NCBI RefSeq assembly: GCF_905220365.1
Contig: NC_061154.1
Span: 8,246,001-8,310,000, forward strand
Reading direction: 5' to 3'
Origin: Vanessa cardui
Taxonomy: Eukaryota; Arthropoda; Insecta; Lepidoptera; Nymphalidae
Length of the DNA: 64,000 nucleotides
Shown here: positions 36,646 through 49,542 of the stretch, piece after piece
Layout of the letters: the number at the start of each line of letters is the position of its first letter
How positions within the stretch are numbered: the stretch's first letter is position 1
Position numbers and translations under genes: made by a program
The notes under the pieces: model-generated
What the model saw: the letters and a program-made list of their open reading frames with translations, nothing else
What the model was told of the DNA's origin: nothing
The model's database searches: none

Positions 36646-38253
36646 TTATAACATTTAAAGCATACACGTAACAAAATAGCGTTTCACACCGTATCGTCAG
36701 TTGGTTGCCAAAAAAACGAGTGAGATTATTACAGAATACCACCTCAGCCTATTCGAATGAATTGTGATCGAATAAGAATCAAACAAAGGAACATTATTTT
36801 TGATGTATATATAATTTAAATCGAACAAACAATGCTTTATAAAAGCAGTTACAACAGATAATAAAAGTAGTGTTAGACATAAAATTACATTTGTTTAGTT
36901 TTATTATGGATAGTTACGTGATTAAAACATATTTGAAGAAATTTTTTGGACACGGCAACTAAGAAAAAAAATCGGCTCGTCGAAAATGTTGTCTCGCTTC
37001 TCAGGTTCAATAATCTTTTCATTTTACAGGTTTAGTAAGGCTTCTATGTTTTAGGGTTTGCATACCAGACAGACATTCCTTTCAATTAATAAATAAAACA
37101 TCACAATGGCTTACATAATGCAACGCTAAGTCTGACCGCGAGAAATAATTTGATCTATAGATAACGTTAATAATAACTTATCCTCTAAATATTACTCATT
37201 TTGCCATTTCAATCCATAGATTACATATTATTTTTTATTTTTTCTTGTGACAACACAATATACGCTAATAGTTATCAACCGATATCCCATATTCTATTTA
37301 ATAAAACATATTATGTATATTAGTAAATCTATTTATGAAATGTTTGATCATAAATCTCATTTACCATTATGATGACATTGTATTTTCATAGATTATGAAA
37401 GGTGAGAAAAAGTGAGTCAGATAGATTGGTGCCTTAATGCAACCACGTACATATGTCAATAATTTTGAAGTGTGTTTTATAATCAGAACAATAACTAAAA
37501 CATAAATTGAGCGAACTTTAGTCTATTAATATTATACTGCGTTTTTAGGCAGTTATAGGTATTCGATACCAGAGACAATTTCTACTTTTATTAACTTACC
37601 AGCAAATTAAAAGTTAAATTATATGTTTAGGTTGCCACCCTGAATATAATGGTACAAATTTCCTATTAAAACATTCAGCAGGTTTTCATGATTCACGTTC
37701 TAAGAAAACCGTAAACTTTATATGTATATAAAAACTACACTAATTACTACACTAATTGAAAGGTGATTCGTTCTATACATAAAATGCTTTACATTTTTAT
37801 ACTACAATACCAGAAGATAACATTTATTTCGTTTTAATCAAGTTTTAATACACAGTTTAGTTATTGTTCTGGTAATTTAATTTATTGTATAAATCTAGTT
37901 GAATATTCCAGAAATATGTCAAACATTAGACACTAAACCAGTATGTGTAAGATAGATTTTAATATAAAAAAACGTTTTTGAAGGAAATTACTTTTGTAAA
38001 TTATCTTTTACATTGCCGTATCGATGTTTTGTATAAGTTGCTTAAATGTTATTGTTAATAAATTTAATAGGAAAATTTATATTATTAATATATTCATTAT
38101 TTAAAATTTAAATCTGTATTCTAAATTAATATGTCATAGTAAAACGTATGTAAAAATATTTCGCAAATTTTATTTAAAACAAACTGTTTAAATTTCAATG
38201 AAGCAGAACTCGACAATCAAATTATATCATAAAATATCTTGGTCCGGGGTAAG
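36646..38253. other. AT-rich intergenic DNA downstream of KIFBP
   Basis: There is no gene. The right end must contain the KIFBP 3' UTR; the complement of AATAAA occurs near 38,169 (TTTATT). Confidence 0.5.
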
Positions 38254-39918
38254 TTAATTTTTATTTGGTAAACTGCAGGTAAAGCTGAGTTCTGAAGGAG
38301 TGCTGGGACCCAATTGTCCGCTTAATCTGTATAACTTTGCATTCAGAGAGGTAGCTGCCTCCATCTTTTTTAGGAACATGTTTTTGGAATTTGTGTTCAA
38401 CGTTCTCTCTGTTAAAGTTTTATTCGATTCAGAATCCAGGGAGTTGATGATAGAATCGGCATCACTATCCAAGTTAAATATATTAACTTGCGATTCTTCA
38501 CGCCATAACTTTTGCAAATTCAACGCCATCAACTCTAATTGAATCTGGGACAATTCCTTTATTACGTCAATTTGTATAGACATAACGTTGTCGCACGTTT
38601 TCAGTAAAGAATTGAGGGTTTCTAAAACATCTGCTCTCCTTTTTTGTATGCTGTATTGATTGTCGATATTCTTTTCGAAAAATGCAAGATGCTCGTACAG
38701 TTCAGAGAGTTGTAGTGAACACGATATGTATTGGGCTGAATGATGCTCAAAATCATAGTAGTGCTTGGCACGCATCAGCCATTTATGAGTAAAGGAAAAT
38801 AGCTTACGCGCTTCTAAAGTATTACGAATGATATCCAACGGCACTCTTTTTTCTATGTCTTGTAAATCTAAGGTGGGGAAAGTATAAACTTTTTCAGATA
38901 TCCCATCACCTTGTTCATGTTTCTCTGCTCCTATATCTTTAGTATTTTCTTCGTTTTTCTCAGGATTGTTTTCGTTGTTATCGCTTAACACGTCTAGTGT
39001 TTTCCAAGAGTCTGCTCCGTTAGATGATTGTGAAAAGAAACGATTCAATATCTTTTTTCTTGATAATTTGAAAAGCGTAAGGCCATATTTAACCCAATGG
39101 TGACTCAATTCTAAGAATTGTATTTCAAAATCAGCTTTTTGCAGCACAAATTCTTCGGGCATGAGCTTACAATTATCGTGGCAGGTCCGTAGAATATGAT
39201 TGGCTGCACATAAATGATGTCGAGCATTATTTAGTTGGTTGAGGTAGGTGAAGTAATTACCTAGGCGTGCTGTTCGTAAAGCCCAATCTTGTGGAGTACC
39301 TTCTTTCATTTCTAATTGCCTCCTGAGAGCGGTATGATTATATAAAGTGTACTTTTCTGGCATGTTTAATTTGTTATACAAAAATGCTAGCATTTGAACA
39401 TTGTTAGTTATTAATTTATCAATTTTTTCCGGGTTTAGTCGTTTTAATTTATTGATCGGTTCAGTCGTAAATAAGTCTTCTGCGTCGAAATACATGTCCG
39501 GCTTTGATTTGCTAATTTTATCGTAAATTTCTTCCATGCTTTCGAGGATATCTTTCGCGAGATTGATTTCATCTAGTTGTATGAGATAAAAACAGAGTAA
39601 GTTCTGAATTCGAAGAAAAATGAACAAGCATTCTTCACGTAAAGCATATTCCTTTAGTTTATCAAAAGCAACCATCAGACTATTTTTTTTCTCAGTGAGT
39701 GATAAGGGCATTGATTTGGCTGCCAGTAATGTGAGGTACCCCTCCATCGCCTGGGACCTGATGAATTGGTCATGGTTTTCCTTTCCCAGCACGAGGAGTT
39801 CTGATTGCAGCGTTACAATATCTTTCTTTAAACCTTGAAGTCGGCTAGACGAGTTTTTGTCTTTAAGTGAAGTTTTCACATTTTCGAAAGTACTTCTTAT
39901 ACTGTTTAATATATCCAT
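38254..39918 (-). CDS. KIFBP: KIF-binding protein (KIF1-binding protein homologue), intronless
   Basis: This is a single 554-codon frame; human KIFBP has 621 residues and many exons. It is alpha-helical and TPR-like throughout. Segments matching KIFBP in order are: FIFLRIQNLLCFYLIQ and the following DILESMEEIYDK; NHTALRRQLEMKEGTPQDWA with NYFTYLNQLNNARHHLCAAN; ELSHHWVKYGLTLFKLS; ARKLFSFTHKWLMRAKHYYD; and HSAQYISCSLQLSELYEHLA with a following QKRRADVLETL. KIFBP binds kinesin-3 motor domains and blocks their microtubule binding. The last helices of the human protein look shortened, ending in a Ser-rich SELSFTCSLPNKN. The frame is intact, so it is probably functional rather than a dead retrocopy. 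Confidence 0.85.
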   Translation of the reverse strand: MDILNSIRSTFENVKTSLKDKNSSSRLQGLKKDIVTLQSELLVLGKENHDQFIRSQAMEGYLTLLAAKSMPLSLTEKKNSLMVAFDKLKEYALREECLFIFLRIQNLLCFYLIQLDEINLAKDILESMEEIYDKISKSKPDMYFDAEDLFTTEPINKLKRLNPEKIDKLITNNVQMLAFLYNKLNMPEKYTLYNHTALRRQLEMKEGTPQDWALRTARLGNYFTYLNQLNNARHHLCAANHILRTCHDNCKLMPEEFVLQKADFEIQFLELSHHWVKYGLTLFKLSRKKILNRFFSQSSNGADSWKTLDVLSDNNENNPEKNEENTKDIGAEKHEQGDGISEKVYTFPTLDLQDIEKRVPLDIIRNTLEARKLFSFTHKWLMRAKHYYDFEHHSAQYISCSLQLSELYEHLAFFEKNIDNQYSIQKRRADVLETLNSLLKTCDNVMSIQIDVIKELSQIQLELMALNLQKLWREESQVNIFNLDSDADSIINSLDSESNKTLTERTLNTNSKNMFLKKMEAATSLNAKLYRLSGQLGPSTPSELSFTCSLPNKN

Positions 39919-40263
39919 AATATTTCACACAAAAATTTTCTTTAATCTTTTTTTTCTGTCAAAGCAGTATATTTTTTGTTTGTTGTCAAATTTAAACTTT
40001 AAATCGTTTATTTTCTTATACCGTTCTGATTCGAGTGCTAAAAAAGGTTTTTCTATATTTTTAAAAGTATTTGAACAGAAATACAAAAGTTATTACATGC
40101 TAAGAATTTTATTATTAAATAAATTTAAATTTAACAATGAAACAGCGTAATTTGACCGACTTTTCTGAAAAAAAAATGAAAGAAGATCAAAACATTGACC
40201 TTTTTAAAACAATACTTTTTTTACATGGCGTTTTGAGAAAGCTAGAGGTAGATAGAGGTATAG

Positions 40264-40302
<39 letters not shown>

Positions 40303-41050
40303 TATATACAGCTAATATATAGGATCAGTTCCATCTCTATATTGCTGTTTTTCTAAGAAATATATATTAGTAAACCATACAAAGAAATCCGACGGTCTAT
40401 ATAATTACATAATTTTATATCTATCATGAAGTACGAGTTCGGACATGTATTGTAAAATATGAAAAGGTTTCTTAAGTTATGGAATGAAGATTAATTGGTC
40501 AAGTCGTGAGATATATCGGTTCAATATTTTACTATTGTTGTCAGCTATGGTAAAAAGTGGGTCATTTTAATAACCAGTACAATCGGCAAGGCAGAACACG
40601 TATGATTTATAAAAACTTTAGCAAATTGTTTTATACATTATCGTTTTAAAATTAAATCATTTTTTTGTTCGTGACTTCACACGATACGTCTTAAAGTCAT
40701 AAAAACATACCCAAGTTTATTTATTCCGCGACATATATGTACGTATCAGACTTTCTAATATATCTTTTGGATATTTTAAAGTTACCGTGACTCACTAAGT
40801 AGTATTTGGATATTTATTGTGTTTACTATAATTTTCTATTCCGAGTTTCTTAATAAAAGTCCATGGGAAAGCGAGTTCTCATAACTCGTTATGCAGTTAT
40901 CACACTAGTCCAGTAGAACGGCGGATTCTACGAGAGTACTATGCTCGACATGTATGTCCCAATGTCCATTACACTTGCAGACTCATTCGTGCGTCGTGCC
41001 TCGCGCCGAGAGTTACTTGTCGCGCTTGCTTTATCAAATAACTGTGCTTA
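39919..41050. other. KIFBP upstream region with a TA microsatellite
   Basis: This holds the KIFBP 5' region. A (TA)n tract of about 48 bases lies at 40,264-40,312. A more GC-rich patch (40,905-41,035, with 'GTGCGTCGTGCCTCGCGCCG') might be an untranslated first exon or promoter, but nothing in the sequence proves it. Confidence 0.45.
40264..40312. repeat. (TA)n microsatellite
   Basis: Near-pure TA dinucleotide repeat with one or two CA/AC interruptions. Confidence 0.95.
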
Positions 41051-42530
41051 CCATTGATGGCTACAACATACATACCATGTAAGCAATCATATGATACTGT
41101 TTCTTACAAATATTTTTTTAACATTTCTTTAAAAGTCGAATTGTTTTTTTTTTAATATATTTACCGATAGTGTAGGGACATTTGGGGAGTTTCATTGAAT
41201 AAAATATTTTTTTTTATACGCACGTACGTGATTTATATTATGATTTAAGTAGAGACCACATTATTCTTACATAAAAATAATATCGAATCAGCTGTTTTAT
41301 GCCGTAGGAGAATAAGGTATTTTTAAAAATGTTACGACTTTTTTTACAAAAATAATAAAAAAAAAACAGTTCGTTATTATTTTAGTACATGTATATTCTA
41401 TTTATTAGAAACGAGCTGTGCTTGCATCTTCTCAGATTTTCATCTCAGACCCTCATTCTCCGATTTCGTAGAAGACTTTTTATTTATTGCTAGCTGTTTT
41501 AATAGTGATTACTCCTATTTAATTGACGGTATTTTGTCAACTTTGGTTTTGGCTCTATAAATAGAGCTTAAAAACATATTTTCCAGAAAAAAAGTTTACA
41601 TAGTTTATCACGCTATTGTTTTATCATAATAATTAATAATATAATATGATCATAAACATAACAAAATTTGCACACTTATTTTAAAGCCGTACGATATATT
41701 TTCATGTATATTTGATATCATTTATCACATTCAAGCCACATAAATGCCTAATTTAAAAAAATCGATATTTCACATATTATATTTCTAATTCATTATAATA
41801 CACATAATTTTAAATACATTAGTTTATTATTTTATTTATTTAATTTATTGTTTCTTTATTAAAATATATTATTTATTTTTTAAACTATCTATAGACCACT
41901 AACCAAAGTAAAAATCATTAATTAACTAATTTATGCAATATAATTTCAATGTGAGAAATATTTAATTTCATTCAAACTAACGGTCTGTGACAATTTTAAT
42001 ATTCATTATTAAAAAAAAAAAAACAATATATTGAATGTCATATTTGTTTATTTATAATCTCATTACGATTAAATCGGTAAATTTTAAGCACGTACAAAAA
42101 TTATTCTCTGCTGTCGAAGACGAATATTTTTATTCTGAATCAGCGTTAACTTCAAGCTAGGATGTCGCTGGCTTGGGCAACATACTTGCATAACGCACAT
42201 TTCGACACTCACTTAAAGAAAACACCTGGGAATTCTTTTTCGTGGTCATTACGATCGCCATTTTATTGTTTAAGAAATGCTGACAGTCTAAATTGTTTAT
42301 GAACCACATTTTATATTCCTTTTTTTGGTAAAAAAATTACGTTTATCTATATTTATAAGTTTACAGTTTTTTATCAATTTTTATCTAAGTGATGATATAT
42401 TAATTTAATAATTAAATAACTGATGGTGTATTTGTGTGTATCAAGAGTCAAGTTAATTATTTATTTAGGCATACAGGACCGTAGAGTACTGGTATATTTT
42501 TAAGTCATAAGTTATATTTGCAATACACAC
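41051..42530. other. AT-rich non-coding DNA
   Basis: Very AT-rich with no convincing open frame, RNA gene or repeat. Confidence 0.5.
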
Positions 42531-42775
42531 TAGTCCTACTAATATCCTACGAACATTATAAATGCGAAAGTTTGTGAGGATAGATGTATGTATGTTTGTT
42601 ACGCTTTCACGAACAAACTACTGAATTGATTTAGAGGAAATTTGACAATAATATAGGTTATACATCAGAATAACAGATAGGCTACAATTTATAATGATTT
42701 TATGTAATTTGGCCACAATATAACGATACATATCCAGTATCCGTGCGAAGGGGCGGGTCGCTATTATTTAAATAT
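42531..42775 (+). repeat. Interspersed repeat, 'ATTATAAATGCGAAAGTTTGTGAGG' type
   Basis: The order of phrases (ATAAATGCGAAAGTTTGTGA, 'GGATAGATGTATGTATG', 'CGAACAAACTACTGAATTG', 'GAACAGATAGGCTAC'-like, and 'GGGGCGGGTCGCT' at the end) is that of a repeat common across Lepidoptera. It is diverged, and the class (possibly Helitron-related) is uncertain. Confidence 0.5.
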
Positions 42776-45700
42776 TTTGACGAAGACGATTCTATTTAAT
42801 ATTTAATTTGAAAGTCACATTTTTAAATATGTCGTATTGTTTATGAAATTTACGCTCGTCAAATAAATAATATAAATTTGAAGCGGGAGGTATTAAACTT
42901 ATTATTTTTAAGTAAAATCTAATATATAATTCTGCAATAAATTTCACGCATATGGTTCAATAGCTTTTCAGTTACAAATTAGACCATAAAGTCACTACAT
43001 TTATTAGTATAGATTATTATTTAAGTCAAAAACACTGCGTAACATCGTACCTCAGACATTACGAAGTTAACAATGTTAGTAATTTTATTTTAAAAAGTTG
43101 TAGACAACCAAAAAATACAAAGCTTCGGAAACAAGTTTGGGTGTACGATAAAACCATTTTTTATAGATAACCTGTAAAGGGATTTCTAAATACCTTTTAA
43201 AGAATAACGTTAACTGATAAAAAGACCGGGACCTGTCGTTTTTAACAGGATTTAAATATTTTATTTTAACAAAAGCATTCCCGAGTATTTTGATGCTTAC
43301 AAATTATTTTATTGCTTCAATAGATTTTAAAAAATATGAACTAGAAACGACTTTCATATTCCACGAATTTATCTTTCTTTTATGAATGTATATTTCGAAT
43401 TAGGTGGTGTTTAGTATTTTAGCACACCCTTATTATTATGTTTATACTTATATATGAATTAATTGTGTTGAATATAAGTCATTATATTTAAAATTACCTG
43501 ATTAAAATTGTTTGATACACTGTGAAACGTGACCGTTTAAGCTAGGTGTTTACGTTTGTGGTTAACACATACATATATAATGATACAATAGACGAGTCTT
43601 AAAAATATATGCAGAGAGAAACAATTGTAATCGTGATGCAGCTGAGAAGAATCAACAATCCGTATACCTAGTTATTTACAAGCTTTATGTACGTGATCGT
43701 GCTCCCTTGAATAGTTATAAACAATGCTTGTGTACAACTCCGTATTCCATTCTACATAATATTTTAAAATAACATTCATACAACTAGTATATGCTTAAGC
43801 TCTCTCTAGGATGTAAAAAATACAGATGCAAAATATAATTCAAAAGGTTCAACAAGCAGGTACCTTTGGAGTTTTTGTCTCACACCACCGGTTAAGAATG
43901 TGGATTAAACAAAATATAAAATGTTAGCATTTCTGTCGAAACGTAATGATGATGATACCTTCAATATTATTGGGCATTATGGCTCAAATCATTGCTTCAC
44001 AGTTCATTTTAAAAACTTTTAATTAAATTGAGAGTCCTTCTATTTCGACGGTTTTTCAAACGTATTTGAAAAAGTATATTTTAATCATAATATCATGCGC
44101 ATTTGATACGTTTTAAATGTATTTAACGTCAGATACCTTTGCCATTTCTTTCCTGACAATATACTATATATAATAGTAAAAACTATTATTGCTATATTTT
44201 TTATCGTATAATTTAATAAATAAAATTAAAAAGTCACAAAAAAGTACACATGTCATTAATTAACACGGAGGTTATAATTGAGCATACATAATGTTCGTAT
44301 ATAAAATAAGACCGTGGCCCAAGTATTGTTTTACAATAGGATTGTCGCCTAGTGTGGTCAGTCAGGCCTTGCGCTTGAAAAAATACAGTAAAAAAATCAA
44401 TTTAAAATATGTCACATTATTAAACTTTGTCTTGGGTCATGTGTTTCTAAATTTAAATTATTGTTAAGAATTTAAACGAAAATAATTTGCTCATTTTGAA
44501 CAATAACAGCGTCCTTTCCGCAAATACTCTACCATCTATACCAAACCAGCCAACCCAGTATTATAACATATCTTACTTCAAGTTTCACACCTTTTTTTCT
44601 TTTAAATTTTTAATACTTCCGTAATCACTGAACTAACTACATCGTTACAATATCAGTCGTAATAAGAAAAAGTTATTATTAGTACCATGCTATAATTAAT
44701 TCCACAATATCAAATTACTTTAAACACAAAAGAGTTTTAGGGTCAATCGAAATATTATTTATGGAGAAATCCGAAGTAAAAAATAAACGAAATTGTTTTT
44801 TTTTTTTTATAATAATAATAATAACATTACCAATTTACCAACCATTATTATTGAAATAGAACTTTTATGACTTGCACTAAACGCCAAGCAAAAGGCTACT
44901 TATACTTTCTATATTAGTAGGTTATTAGTAGTATTTTACTTCTAATATATTATATTGTGTGTATAGAAACGCACAAAATAATGTAGACATATTCATAAAA
45001 TATTAAATATAGTCATCATTAAATTTAATAGTTGTCCCTTAATAAAATATGTATGAAAGTATTTAAAAATATAATATTATGTTCAAGATGATTTTATTAC
45101 AGCGCACGTCGGTGTGTGATATAATCGTGCGAGCACAATCGCCGCTGGCCGCTACCTTCCTTATATGTGCAGTTATTTGCCTCAACTTATGTCAGAGTGT
45201 AAACGAAAAAAAATTGCGTTGATAAATCGATGAGAATGCTTTTTAAACACTTTTGTTTATTATTTTAAAATCAAAAATGGAAACTATTTTGTGATATTAA
45301 GTTTTATTTATATAAATAAAATAATCACTATCGTATTCTATACCTAGATTAATTTTATTAAATTTAATAAATGATTTATTAATATCAATTAATCTGTTGC
45401 GTGAAGTTCAGAAATTTTAAAATTAAACGAAGGGTAAACCTTTGCTTAAAAGTGGAACATTTAAGTAAAACTCATAATTAAATGCATTAAATATCGCTTA
45501 CGCCTTACCTTTGCACTAACGCAATAGTTATAAGCATCACGCGACCTCCTTGACGCGAGTGTGTCACCGTCGATTTATTCTTAAAAACTCTCGAGTAAAT
45601 GAAGGGATATTTATCGATCTAGAATCCTCATTAAGAGTCGAAATTAATCCGTCAAAAACGACGTTCTTTACCATATGGTACAAGTGCAAAACGAGGGCCA

Positions 45701-46010
45701 TTAATTTAAAAAAATAAGCGTGTAGTAATTTCTATATGGAATATTTAACGCACACGTGTTTTCAAGTAATGTAATTGCGCTTATTAAAACTTCAACCTTT
45801 TTAACACGAACGGCAAAACGTTAAAATCTCAACTCATTAGCGGGCCTTGGGCTTCGTTTCAGTTGCATAAGCGACTTCGTTAGGTTATTGTTTTCACATT
45901 TAAAAACCCTTTTTTAGGATGCAATGTAAACAAAACCCTGTCATTCTGGTTTGGTTAAAATTTAAAACTTATGAAATAAAAATAAATGCACATACAACAT
46001 AATTCGAGAA
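42776..46010. other. AT-rich non-coding DNA
   Basis: I find no gene. Slightly GC-richer islands at 45,105-45,195 and 45,540-45,600 stand out from the background and could be regulatory or untranslated exons. I cannot support either reading further. Confidence 0.45.
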
Positions 46011-46014
46011 GTAT

Positions 46015-46115
46015 TATACTTCTCATTGGTCTTGTGGCTAGTAGATAGTAAAAGCTGTTGATCTCGAGAGCCGGGTTCAAATCCCGGTCATTGAAATATT
46101 GTTAGGTTTTTCTTT
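46015..46115 (+). repeat. tRNA-like SINE head
   Basis: 'TCTTGTGGCTAGTAGATAG' resembles an A-box region and 'CCGGGTTCAAATCCCGGTC' is a textbook B box with pairing T-stem. The cloverleaf is otherwise incomplete (no matching acceptor stem or 3' end), so I call it SINE-derived rather than a tRNA gene. Confidence 0.55.
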
Positions 46116-46489
46116 CAAACAATCTTTAATACCAAATTCTGGTAAAATTGGCTCAGTAGCTCGATCTGTCTATAATAATAATAAAGGAGTATATAATAAA
46201 AAATATCGAGCGTATATGTTTATTCTGTGTCGAGAACTGCGACCGTGACCGAAATCTGTTAGCCGGACATTATCATCGCTTAGTACAGGGAAATAAGCAC
46301 GGCTTTAGACGGAAACCGCGGATTTCGTTCTACAGAATTTTTGATGCATAATTTATAGTAATATTTTTCATTTATACATAAAACTAAAACATATCTGAAC
46401 TTATGAAACGTAACAAAAATTATGGAAATACATTCGAAATTCAAATTCGTAATCCTAAATTAAAAAAAAATAACCAGAATCCTTGCCAC

Positions 46490-46680
46490 AGAAGTTGACC
46501 ATCGCCTTCCAGCACTTTTCGTTCCCGAGCATTGCGTTTATTATATTACGCGTGGTAGCGAGAGGTTGCTTGTAATTACCGCTAATGAGAGGGGTTTTAG
46601 CTAGGTACTGAAGGGTAGACCCTTCTCCTTCCTTCGAATCAGGGCTTTCTGTTTGAGAGCCCTGACTCCCTTAATTTCTA
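46490..46680. other. GC-richer patch with stem-loop, function unknown
   Basis: This block has near-normal base composition inside very AT-rich DNA. It contains the stem-loop CAGGGCTTTCTGTTTGAGAG + CCCTG at 46,641-46,666. No open frame or known RNA signature is seen. It lies directly before the nad5-like insertion. Confidence 0.4.
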
Positions 46681-46727
46681 GCTATCATGTAAACTATTTT
46701 ATTGCCATTCGGAGCCAATGCCAACAT

Positions 46728-47042
46728 TTTATAAAATCTTTATTATTAAGAGCTGGATTAACAATATTTATAGCTGGTATTTGTGCTAATTATAAATTTG
46801 ATTTAAAGAAAATTATTGCTCTTTCTACTTTAAGACAATTAGGTTTAAGTATGGGTTATGGAGATTTAGCTTTTTTTTTCATTTATTAACTAATGCTATA
46901 TTGAAGGCTTTATTATTTATATGTGCAGGTGTAATTATTCATATAATAAGTGATAATCAAGATATTCGTTTAATAGGGGGAATTAGATTATATATTCCTT
47001 TAACTTTTTTATGTATAAATATTTCAAATGTAGCCATTATGT
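46728..47042 (+). pseudogene. NUMT: nuclear copy of mitochondrial nad5 fragment
   Basis: Translation gives LTIFIAGICANYKFDLKKII, then ALSTLRQLGL and SMGYGDLAFF. After a one-base shift in a T-run near 46,880 it continues LTNAILKALLFICAGVIIHI and DNQDIRLIGG, a conserved part of NADH dehydrogenase subunit 5. AGA codons sit where nad5 has Ser, as in the invertebrate mitochondrial code, so the source was mtDNA. The MSIL-like residues before SMGYG are missing and the fragment is frameshifted. It is not functional. Confidence 0.88.
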
Positions 47043-48400
47043 AAGAAATGTTATAATGATTATATTAAACATGAAACTTTTTTGTCTAAGAATCATATTA
47101 CAATCAATGATATTAATAAATATTAAATTTTGCTAAATTGCTGTTGTAGCTGAAACAGAAAAACGATGGTACATTTTATATTTAAAAGGACCGAATTATT
47201 TACATAATTGCATTAGTTATGTAAAAATAAAAATTTAAAAATAAATAAAGTACCTACATATCATGGCCTCGCGGAATGGTGGAAGGAATGCTGGCGACGC
47301 AAAATAAATTTATTTTTGTCTTATGTCAATTCAAAATTATTTGTTTAATGTTTAAAGAAAACATATATCATGGATATATAATGTTAAATTATTTAATTAA
47401 CGTACTTTAATTAAACAAGTACAGTTAATTATGTATGTATAAGCATATAATGTGATTTAATACTAATTATATCAAACAACAAACACTGTGGATCGAGTTA
47501 CCTCTGCTTCTAGGGCAGCCGATGACTAAGTCGATCTGATTTGCCTTTTAAATGATCCAGTAAAATAAACTCATTATGTAGCAGCCTAACTGAGACATTA
47601 CAAACTCACAAGTCTCACCTCATTAGGTGAAAACTGAATAAAAATAAATCGGATATGCTAAACTCGTTTTACCCTACTTGTAAATCAATGCCTTCATACC
47701 TTTTACAGGTAATGTGTATAGAGAGCAGGTACTTACTAGTTTACTACATTCTGAATAAAAATAAGGTTTATTAAAAATTTTCCATCAAATCCTAATGAAT
47801 AAGGCGTACTACGGAGGGCAATCAATTATGTTGATTCAATGTGATTACAATTTTAAAGATTAAACATTTTTATATCGTAGGAAAAAGTTAATTAATATAT
47901 AAAAAAAATAGTATAAAGTAACTATATAGCAAAGACAGCACATATAATATTTTACATTTACTACCTGTATGAATTATTTCATCGAATACAAATGTTGAAT
48001 TAAATGAAGAGTAAGTACCGCATGAAGATAAATTAAGGATAAAATGAAACAAATGTAACAATTATAAACATAAACTCTCCTAAATTCATTCGTGTACTAC
48101 GCTTATAAGTTATGAATTAAAAATAAATTCCGTAATGTGCTTAAAACAATTTAAATAGCAGTAAGTAATATTTTTATAACTATTTTATATAAACGAAACA
48201 AAACTATTATTATTACAATTAATTATATTACAACTTCTTGTTAACTGAAGTGATTTAACTAAGTGCGTCGTTTTAAAACATAATCTCATGACATTCAGCG
48301 CGCCGGTAAAACGAAATTTAGCTATCTACATCTTTATTAAGACAGGGTGTGTTCAGAAGGTCGTAACAGTGCGTGTTTTGGTGTTGCCCAGTATCTGGAT
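47043..48400. other. AT-rich non-coding DNA upstream of the kinase gene
   Basis: No gene is seen. The segment 48,295-48,428 is more GC-rich and ends in a strong GTGAGT donor, so it may be the first exon of the kinase gene (see that entry). Confidence 0.45.
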
Positions 48401-48412
48401 ACGTCACCTTGT

Positions 48413-48428
48413 ATGACCTTTTGTAAAC
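48413..48428 (+). CDS. Candidate first coding exon of the Ig/kinase gene
   Basis: ATG ACC TTT TGT AAA C is followed directly by GTGAGT (48429). Phase 1 here joins in frame to the CAG acceptor ending at 49542, continuing R-P-V-K-R-V-N-R-L. This supplies the start codon that the 49,5xx exon lacks. It rests on splice consensus and frame only. A competing TTTTAG acceptor at 49521 would put a stop in frame. Confidence 0.4.
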
Positions 48429-49542
48429 GTGAGTCATACAAGACGTGACAGCAAGTACTAGCGACATAATCTTACGTCGACGATCCTTGATGTTCGAAAG
48501 TTAAACTAAACTTTACTAGATATCATAAATAATATTTATTTTAAAATAGATTGCGTGCGATTGACTTATGGTTAAATTTTTTCTGACATTTTGTTAGGTA
48601 TTGATTATGAAGATTATTCTGTAACATTATAGATTAGATAACCAATGATATGTTCAGATTACAACGAAACATTGACAACGGACTTTTTGTAACAAAAAAA
48701 AGCAACAATTGTAAAAAGGTTTTACGGTTTGAGAAAGGCTTATCGTGGGACGGCAGCAGAAAGGCTTCTTAAGTTTAAGCAATTAGGTACATAATAAGTT
48801 AGGTGTGCTTTTATTGACTTAAAATTATAAATAAGAAACAAATGAATATTCGTGTTGAAAGTTGATACAATTATTTGTATTATATTATTTGTTGTGTAAC
48901 GCTTTTCGATAGGGTTTAATTGAAATATATTTATAACTTTATTCGAATCACTGCGAAAGTTATCAAACAGTAAACTGCATCTGTTTAGGTATATAGTATT
49001 TTTATAGATGATTTTAGAACAGATACCGAGCGAACATTATTCTGCTTATTTACTTGTATGTACTCGTATACGTAATTAACTATTGTTTTTTGGCAAAAGT
49101 TTAATATTTGACAAAGAACCCATTATCTGAAAATCATGTTATTTCAGCAACCTGCAAGTATTGCTAAAATGTTTTTACACAGGTAATTCTCTAATAGTCC
49201 GAGTTCTGAGTTCAATGAAATCTTTTACTTTTTATATAACTAGGTTTTTTGTTACGATGTTTTTTTGGCTTCACACAATTTTTATAAAACATTCACAATA
49301 AGAAAGTTTTTATTTCATGACGTTATTTTTATGATTTGTTTGCTTGTTGATAAGTAAATGTTAATCCTCGGGGCTCGCCTTATAGAAAACAAACTCTTGA
49401 ATAGAACTTAATACAATTATTCATTTAAGTCACTTTAAATTCAATTAATTATAGTTGAACTTTTGAAACTCCTACATGTAAATGATATTTATAATGTTTA
49501 AATATATTTATTTATTTTTAGAAGACTGATCTTTCGACTCAG

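Noticed and set aside
40137..40322. 61-codon open frame
   Set aside because: Its end is the TA microsatellite translated as YIYIYI repeats.
46021..46095. Candidate tRNA gene
   Set aside because: Only the B box and T-arm are convincing; there is no complete cloverleaf, so it is SINE-derived.
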